Source of the DNA: Tanypteryx hageni
Taxonomy: Eukaryota; Arthropoda; Insecta; Odonata; Petaluridae
Length of the DNA stretch: 64,000 nt
Reading direction: 5' to 3'
Assembly (NCBI GenBank): GCA_028673005.1
Contig: CM054115.1
Location: 58,987,407 to 59,051,406 of the forward strand
Part shown: positions 56,831 to 64,000 of the stretch, piece after piece
Numbering within the stretch: position 1 is the stretch's first letter
How the letters are laid out: the number at the start of each line of letters is the position of its first letter
Program-made: the position numbers and the translations under genes
Notes under the pieces: generated by a model
The model's database searches: none
What the model saw: only the letters and a program-made list of their open reading frames with translations
Told to the model about the DNA's origin: nothing

Positions 56831-59599
56831 GTGTGCTGACATACAATAAGAATACTTTCGACACAGAATTGTTTCAATCTTATTTGATTCGTGTACTAAG
56901 TCTAATCAATTTTATATTTAAAAGTGCTCATTTAATAATTTCGGTATCGTAAGTTTATTAAATTAAATTAATTCTACAGTGATCTGATAGTTATCATTAA
57001 ATGAGTTGTTTAATATTATTGTGTTTATTCAAAACTCTATTCTTATGATAAATATAATAGAATTTATACCGAGATATTCAACCTTAGGGCGTTTCTGGGG
57101 TTTTCCGCTTTACTTTTCATATAGGAGTCAAGGTTTTTTAAGAATTTTATTTTTCATATTTAATTGCGTTAGAAAATTAATATAAAATAAATGTTTGCGT
57201 GTTGCGATAAGATAGTTATAGTTGGCATTTCAAGCGCGAGCTGAGGAAATTTTTAGCGAAGATCTTGTTCTAACACCAAAATTCCCATATTAAAGTAGCT
57301 TGATGCGTAAAACTTGGTTTCGAATATCAGAAAAGTTATCAATTTTTATATTTTAATAAATATTAGATTTAATTTGGACCTAATGCTCATTAAAAATCAA
57401 TATCTTCGATCGTAAGAACCTAAAGTTCTTTCATTCACAAATGTTGCAGTATCATTCAAAATTTATCATACTTTTTCCTATTACTTTTCCTTGTGACTTT
57501 TCGTGGTAAACTTCAACTCTTAATATGCGAAACAACTTTAGTCTCGTTTGTTGTATCGTCAACAGAATGTGAATGGTATATTTATTTCGCAATCAGATAT
57601 TCTAACCTGGGTTAACAACAACGAATCTCATGACACTGGATATATTTTTCAGTCGTTGATATAATAATTGACCAGTATCTAACCAGCATGATGGAGTGGA
57701 AGGGAAAAAGGAATGGCGCCCTTAACGAAAAGTTGAATTAGATCTCGTTCAAGTCAGAATGCAGCGATTCTGAGAAGTAATTTACATCCTATATTCGAAG
57801 AACATGCGTATGCGTATGGAAAATGAGGCCAAACAAAAAAAGGCGCATAACTGAACATAATCTCAGAATGTTTCCACTTTAGCATCGCAAGTCGAACTCA
57901 TTATTTTGAAAAAAAAAAGGATTAAATTCATATATGATTACTCTAACAGACCCAGTAGTTCCACAAAATAACCTTTGTAGGAATAAACTTGAAAGTTAAT
58001 GGCATTTCAAGTTTTCATCATAGCATCTATGGATTTGCATTCAAAAGATGAACCGTGAACGTATGTTAATGTTCTTTGCGGTTTTCTCATGATTTGATGG
58101 GCAAAATATACGTTTTAATACCTGTGGTATAGTCGCAAACTTGTACTCTTCCACTCACATAAAATTTCAATGTGTTGACCGCATGCAATGCTTCTCTTCC
58201 TATTCTTATAACAACGCGTTTTGGCAACCTTGAAAATGGAATTAGTTTTCTGAATGACTTCTGTCCTCTTGAAAATGAGGCGGAATACAAAATTTATACC
58301 TGTTATGACAAATTTATACCTGCTATAAGAAAATTTTAAAAACTAGTTCCCACTTTTTATTTTATATGGAATAAAAAAACAAATTTGATTTGGTGGTACT
58401 CAGTAATAAAAGTTTGTTTTTCCTAAGAAGCTGCTTTCTCTTCTTCAGACATTTCCAGATAATTCCTATTAACCCGTTTTACATGAAATAAATTTTAATA
58501 TCAAGTCTTTTAGATGTCTTCCCCTTGTTCTTTTTACAGTTGGAATTTAAGATATTAAGACTGAACATCCTTGTGATGGGATTTTAAATGTGGTATTTTA
58601 CACGATGTTTTATTTTGCGGAAAGATTTTTTACGTTATACTTTGGGTATAATTAGTTTTAGATGGCATTCTTGATTATAACCATCAGAGAGGAAATATTT
58701 TCATCTCATTTCTGTAGTGGACTTAGTTTTACACAAGTACCAAAAGCCAATCATTTAGTTTTCGTAGAATAATTTCCGAAAGTACAAATATAAAGGTTGT
58801 TAAAAAGACGAATTCAGTGAAGAAATGCTCTCCATTTTTGTTCTACAGACTTAGTATTGTTAATTCGCATTAAAGTATAATTGCCACTTATACAGGGTTA
58901 TTCTTGGACGTTTACCGGAGGAGTATACATATCTTATCTAATTTGTTTTATTCTCGCATTTTATCAAATTCATAATTCATAATTTCATAATTAATTCACT
59001 AACTTATAATATTTAATTTTATTTTCGTCAAAGTACTGCAGTGCGAGCGAGCGAAGAACTATTTTTGGATCGACAGGAAACTTTACGCGTATCTTTGTTC
59101 ACTGGGAACTTTTATGATCATCTCCAGGTCCAGAAAGAGTCGGTCATAAATTTTCGGTTTGAAACATGAAGACGGACCTACGAGGGGTTGTCTTTGAGTT
59201 GGAAGATTCTGACAGTAAACATCTTAAAGAATTCTTTTGGATTTTCATTGCTGCTCGTTGCAGACACGAATGAATTATTAAGTACACTCGGGATCCCTCA
59301 CAATTTGTCTAAAATGGAAATCGTCAACAACTCTTAGCTAGGTAAATATTTTCCTTTTAATATCTAGTATTTTTTGAGACTTTTTACAGTTTTGATGACT
59401 ACTAACTATCATCTCTGCCTTCTTTTTTTCTTTCTGTCTGGAGGCCGAGGCTGGCCTTAAAACTTTCGCAGGCACAAACAAAAATCCGAAGATAAATTTG
59501 GATAGCGTCAAACAAATCCGACATTTTTTTCGCATACATCTACGGCTAGAGAGGAAGGACCGCGGGATATTTTGCGTTCCCAGGCCGGTCATCCCATTG

Positions 59600-61004
59600 T
59601 CCTCCTTTGGGATTTTCAGAAAAACACAAGTCTCGCAGACCCGCGCCTGTCAAGGCGGGAAGAAGAAGCGGTCTCGAGACTTCTCCAGGACCGCAGCGCC
59701 CCTCGCGGCCAGCAGGCGAACCCCACTCTTTAAGGGGCCGCCCACGTGCCTCAACCCGTCTTCTTGTCGGACCGCACGCTTCATTCCACCGCCAACTGCC
59801 CAAAGGGTAAGAGGTGGCGACGCGTGTTCTTGCGTGCTAGTATATCCGAGCTATTTTCTGAGTGATATATATATATATATATTTATATATTTTACTCCTT
59901 TTAGTTCGCGTACGGAAGGAGCGGGACTAGCGCCACCGGGGCGGGAAATTCTGGCGCCTGCGCGGCGCTTTTGTTCGAATTGGACGGGGACGAATTCTCG
60001 AGGAAGTGTTATAAAAAAAGCGAAAGTGCTTCGTGATTGTTTTTTTTAAAGCGTGGGTTTGATGTGGTAGGGAGTTGTGTTGTTTTTTTTCAAACTTTTC
60101 CAGCGACTGGATTTTCACTCTCTTCACGTGCTAAACATTCAAGACGCGTACAGAGGGAGAGAGATCTCCCGCGAAGTGTTTTTTTTCCTCTGGCGTTAAT
60201 CTACTTTGTGCCTCCGAGAGATTCAATTTTCTCCTCCCATCTACCCCCTTTCGCTCCGACCGATTCAACAGGTGTTCCGTCAGCGTTTTTCTCCGCAGGA
60301 AGATCCATTCGTACACCCGCGCACGCACTCTGACACACGTATACACACCCGTTGTCTGTATCGGCGAGAAAGAGCGTGATTTTTCGGCGCACTCGCCAGC
60401 GTGCGTCATTTTTTTCCTCTGCGGGGAGACTGGGCTAAACGTCGGGAGGCGGTGATTCGTTTTTTTTTCTGCCGCGCAAATACTCGACGAGTGACGCGAA
60501 ACGGACTGGGAAAGTGTTTGACCGCCAATGAGATCGGGAATAAAAAAGAAGACGTCGTTGGTGTCCGAACGTGTTTGCCGCGTGCTGGCGAGTGATTCGC
60601 AGATTTTTTTGGCGTGACTGATCTTGAGACGTGAAAAAAACATAGTGGTGGTCCGGTTTCGGTACAATTTCTACCCGTCTTTTTGTGGATTTTTTTCCAT
60701 CGATTCATATTCTTCGTTTGTTTTTTCGGTTTCGCGGCTAATTTTTAGCCACCGAGCGGTCCACGACCTTCCTTTTGAAAAATTACGCTAGAATAAATAC
60801 TCTTTGTTGGCTTAAACAGAAAAGAGTATTTTCCAAGGTGTTTTTGTTTTGATGTGCACAGTCGAATGACATTGCAGAGATTCTGATTGGTTTTTGATTG
60901 ATTGTTGTACCGACAACATAGCACACCAAAGTGCTTCTCGTTTTATGCGATAGGACGAAGTCCTTTCGCAACCGGACGGTGATATTTCTTAGCCTCCTGT
61001 AACC
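59600..61004 (+). promoter_or_regulatory. Probable promoter and 5' leader of the agrin-like gene
   Basis: GC and CpG content rise from about 59560 and stay high up to the coding exon. Frames in it (such as 59498-60049) have Arg/Pro/Ser-rich composition and no domain. A short TA run lies at 59865-59892. No TATA box or initiator could be fixed, so the start of transcription is unknown; an intron in the leader is possible. Inference from position and composition. Confidence 0.4.
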
Positions 61005-61446
61005 ATGCGCCTCTCGTGGCATCTCGTCGCCTTCGCGGCGATCTTCGCCGTCTTGGTCGATTGCCGTCGCCGCAGGAGGCACACTTGCCTCCCCCCGATC
61101 GAGTCCTCCGAATGGGTCCCGGCTCTGCAATCCGCCGTGCGGGAATCCGAGGCGGTTTTCACGGGAAAAGTTTTGGAACGGGAAGAGGCCGGGAGGTATC
61201 GCGTGAGACTCAAGCGAGTCACCAAAGGGGGCGAATGGCTGCGGGATCGCAAGGAGGTGTGGTTGACGGTGGGAGAGTGCGGGGAAGAGGGAGAGAGGAA
61301 GGGAGGAAGAGGGAGGTTAAGGGTTAAGGATACGGCCGTGTTCCTGGGAGAGCGCGTCGGGAACGGGACTGAAGAACTGAAGCTCACCGCGGGACATATT
61401 CCTCTGACGCTGCGAAACCTGGACATCGTGAATTCCGCTTCCAAAG
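61005..61446 (+). CDS. First coding exon of a secreted agrin-like protein (NtA-like domain)
   Basis: The ATG at 61005 has a good context (GTAACCATGC). It opens with a signal peptide (RLSWHLVAFAAIFAVLVDC, about 20 residues), then an Arg cluster. The domain follows: EAVFTGKVLERE (about residue 48), RYRVRLKRVTKG (about 63), VKDTAVFLGERVGNG (about 105) and LKLTAGHIPLTLRNLD (about 124). The block order, ending in TLRNLD, matches what I know of the agrin N-terminal (NtA) domain, an OB-like fold that binds laminin. Cysteines at about 20, 28 and 91. The exon ends at AAAG|GTGACC, giving a phase-1 intron as is usual between extracellular modules. Translation past it soon stops (DQSGGLLF). Assignment is by recollection of the domain pattern; another NTR/OB-fold secreted protein is possible. 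Confidence 0.5.
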
Positions 61447-61965
61447 GTGACCAATCGGGCGGGTTGCTTTTTTAAAATTTAAATCATCGTCGCTGTTTAT
61501 TTCGAGTAATTTTAACGGTCGAAGTGCAATTTTTTTCCTTCAAACGAAAAACTATCCGCATGATTTCCCTTTCCTGCTCAAGAGTTCAAATGCCGACAAA
61601 GGAATTGTGGAGTACATGCCTTATTTTTTCTTTTTTGAAATAGGAAAGTAAACACGTAAATCTTATTTTGAACGGTTATTTTTATATCTATCTTGGTTGC
61701 ACAAATTTTACATGTTCATAAAGCTAATTAATAGAAGGTTACGTGTGTAATTATATGTTCTCGTTAACAGTTGATGAGCGAATAAGGATAACATTTTTTA
61801 TTCGTTAAATTAAACAAAAACTAGAATGCAATTTAAATTTTGTTTCACATTTCTCTTCAACTAATAATTACAGAGAATGAATGTAACCTGATTGAATATT
61901 TATGTTACGTGTCGTATATCATATTATGTACTTAAAAGCTTTCCATTTGTCTTTTCCCATTAGTC

Positions 61966-62280
61966 CAGGGGTGGTCTACCTAAGGCCTGCTGGTGTCATG
62001 CGACCCGCGAATATATGACAAAGGGATCCGTAAAATCTAACACACAAATTCGTATTTTTAAATTCAAATTACGATGATAAAACATTAAATATTAAAAATT
62101 TGTCCTAAAAAACATAATTTAAATTCGATTTTTGCTTATATGACTCCTTATAATCACTCAGAATATCCTACAATTTACACTCAAATTCGCCCCACCGATG
62201 TATTTTCAGCTTCCAATGTGGCCCGCCGAAGGATTCGCAACTACCATTGCGGCCCGCTATGTAAATTTTTCCCACCCCTG
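61966..62280. mobile_element. hAT-type MITE
   Basis: Left end CAGGGGTGGTCTACC, right end inverted CAGGGGTGGGAAAAATTTAC. Flanks CATTAGTC (61958-61965) and CTTTAGCC (62281-62288) agree at 6 of 8 bases. Interior has GTGGCCCGCCGAAG and GCGGCCCGC motifs like the MITE at 54.5 kb. Confidence 0.85.
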
Positions 62281-63548
62281 CTTTAGCCCTATAAGTACGT
62301 TACTTATACCAAAACAATCAGTCTGATAGAAGGCCAGATTGTATATATGATGTAAGATGGTATTTTAGTTGTGTCCAAGTTCTATGAAGTCACATTTCAT
62401 TCAATAGAGATGCTCAAACAAAAGGTGTGGCTACTTAGAGGAGGGCGAGAGGGAGAAACGGCGCGGCAAGGTGGCGTGTTGCACCTCAGCTGATGTCCGG
62501 GCTCAAATCTTGATGGAATCCAATTTTCAAACTGCAGTGCCCCTTCCCCTTACGTGTTGTAATGAGATCGTTAAGCCGTGCGCATCTTTGTTTATATTTG
62601 AGTAAGCTAATGCAGGCGCCCACTTCCTTTCAGCGCGAGTGCAAGAGCAACAGACTGCTGACAAGCGGTTTGCTTACAATAATACCGTAAATGTTTCAGA
62701 ACCCGTTGTAAGGCGGTACATATTTTGTAAATTTGAGGTCAGTTGTGATCATTGTCACGTCTTGAGCTTGGTTACGTAGTTCGGGAAACTTTCTCGTACA
62801 GTAGTTTAAATGATTAAAGACAACGGACCTTTGGGAAGTATCGAGATAAACTCGTTCAAATTTTACCTCTTTCAGCTAAAGGTTTAGGATTTCTGCTTTT
62901 AATGCGCAGAGAAGGGGAAGGAAGGACCTTGGAACAGAAACACAGCCCGGTAAGATTCCTGCGGTTTTTGCGAACCCCTCAGTCATATTGCTAGAGTTGG
63001 GAGGGAGGGAGAGAAAAGGGATGAGAGCGGCCGCTTATGAAATATCCTGCTCGAGCATCGATGTCTCCCGTAGATGTTAAGGAGATAGCAGGGATAGCGG
63101 TGGTGTTTCCCTGTGTTCAAGAGGGTCACGTCTCTGGTCTGAAGAGGCGGTCGCCAAATGGCAAGGGGGGCGGTGTAGGGTTGTGTAGGCGGTGGTCAAG
63201 TTCACCTTTTTCCCGTCTCTGAAACGGGCGGCGCTTGCCAAAACTTCCTTGCCTTGTCTTCGTGCATTATTTATGAAAAAATATGAATTATATATTTCGA
63301 TAGAAAACTATAGATAATGCGACCAACCTTACTGATTTATTCAGTGCTGTACTGATTTTTAGGATGTTTTAGGTATTAAATTTCTGTATTGATTATTGTG
63401 ATGATTTAGGAATATTAAAAATCTTATTTTTTAATATAGTATATAGCAGTCAATTAGCTCATTTCACGGTATGATGCCGTCTGATTTCTGTATCCCTTAT
63501 TTAAACATTTTAGCTGATATGTAATTAATTTGAAACGATCTTCTGTAG

Positions 63549-63855
63549 CAGCGGTGCGCAAACATTTCAAGTCGCGCCCCTCTTTTCATCTCTGAAAACG
63601 GTGACGCCCCCCTTCTTAATTGAATATTATCCAATGTTTATATGGTTTGCAATACATTCTTATAAATATGAGAATTGTATGAGCGTAACATTCAATATTC
63701 TCTGATAAAGAAAAACCAAATAGCCGCCAGGTCGGTCTCGGTCGAGTAAACTTGTTGAGAATCGCGTTCCACTTCGACAGAAGAACCGATCGCACTCCCC
63801 GTCAAATCATTCGCTTCCAACCGGAGGGGCGCGCTCTCCAGTTTGCGCATCCCTG
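63549..63855. mobile_element. hAT-type MITE
   Basis: Left end CAGCGGTGCGCAAAC, right end inverted CAGGGATGCGCAAAC. Flanks TTCTGTAG (63541-63548) and TTATATAG (63856-63863) agree at 6 of 8. Subterminal TCGCGCCCCTC and, inverted, GCGCGCCCCTC extend the similarity of the ends. Confidence 0.85.
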
Positions 63856-64000
63856 TTATATAGTATAAGATTCCCAAAAACCAACTCTAACTTATAGCTA
63901 AATAAATCAGCAGATTTTTCTAGTTTGTCCAGATGCAATTCCAGAGTTTGAAGGTTTTTATTGCCGTTTGTGGTGGTTTGAGTTAGAAAATAATGGACGT

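Larger units (their letters stand above)
55116..59495. other. Mostly AT-rich DNA, no gene recognised
   Basis: Holds a 131-bp foldback (listed separately) and a distinct less AT-rich island at 56380-56830. Around 55330 GAGCCATTGGGCTAGCG resembles a pol III A box but no B box follows. Otherwise nothing recognised. Confidence 0.45.
61447..64000 (+). other. Presumed first intron of the agrin-like gene
   Basis: Starts with GTGACC and contains no further exon that I can recognise, but two hAT MITEs. 62440-62640 and 62990-63240 are less AT-rich, and the second is G-rich (GGGAGGGAGGGAG). The downstream exons lie outside the window. Confidence 0.4.

Noticed and set aside
58890..58930. TACAGGGTTATTC as a transposon end
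   Set aside because: Resembles a mariner-type TIR but no inverted partner with flanking TA was found nearby.
59498..60049. 183-codon plus-strand frame upstream of the agrin-like exon
   Set aside because: Arg/Pro/Ser-rich, no domain, crosses a TA microsatellite, and overlaps frames on the other strand. Better explained as GC-rich leader DNA, though RNA data could change this.

Overview
This window is AT-rich, intron- and intergenic-like animal DNA, most likely from an arthropod. The reasons are the mix of transposons (R2-clade LINE, Penelope-like element, Helitron, Gypsy, mariner/IS630, RTE-like LINEs, several hAT MITEs, tRNA-type SINEs), the lack of any operon-like gene packing, and one convincing host exon with a signal peptide and a splice donor. 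The exact species cannot be read from the sequence. I see no rRNA gene, no CRISPR array and no intact transposon.

Layout. 1-5.2 kb: gene-free AT-rich DNA with one dispersed repeat. 5.2-13.85 kb: an 8.6 kb array of about twelve 0.45-1.0 kb units in both orientations. Most units end in a perfect 8-bp-stem hairpin, seven bases and CTAG, which is the 3' signature of Helitrons. 13.85-15.4 kb: a dead LINE with a 3' ATG-rich tail. 15.53-15.83 kb: a hAT MITE with a perfect 8-bp target duplication. 16.6-17.7 kb: a GC-richer patch with an unassigned 106-codon ORF and a polypurine tract. 18.17-18.93 kb: a tetranucleotide microsatellite fused to ~150-bp monomers, with a relative at 44.2-45.1 kb.

19.1-32.0 kb is a stack of four transposon classes: an R2-clade LINE (minus strand), a Penelope GIY-YIG fragment (minus), a Helitron RepHel wreck (plus) with a candidate 3' end at 26680, and a Gypsy LTR retrotransposon (minus) with PBS, polypurine tract and both LTRs but broken protease, RNase H and integrase. 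32.0-32.7 and 39.8-40.5 kb are inverted copies of one repeat that carries a tRNA-like T arm. 35.04-37.12 kb is a mariner with recognisable TIRs into which a hAT MITE and a SINE have inserted.

43.4-47.7 kb is mostly dispersed and tandem repeats, including a perfect 15-bp-stem hairpin and a 31-bp minisatellite. 50.3-51.3 kb is a ~1 kb polypurine tract. 54.4-55.1 kb is a second LINE remnant split by a hAT MITE.

59.6-61.45 kb holds the only host gene I can support: a GC/CpG-richer leader followed by a first coding exon (signal peptide plus an agrin-NtA-like domain) ending at a phase-1 donor. The rest of the window is presumed intron with two more hAT MITEs. Nearly everything else is transposon-derived; there is no operon or gene cluster whose members act together.
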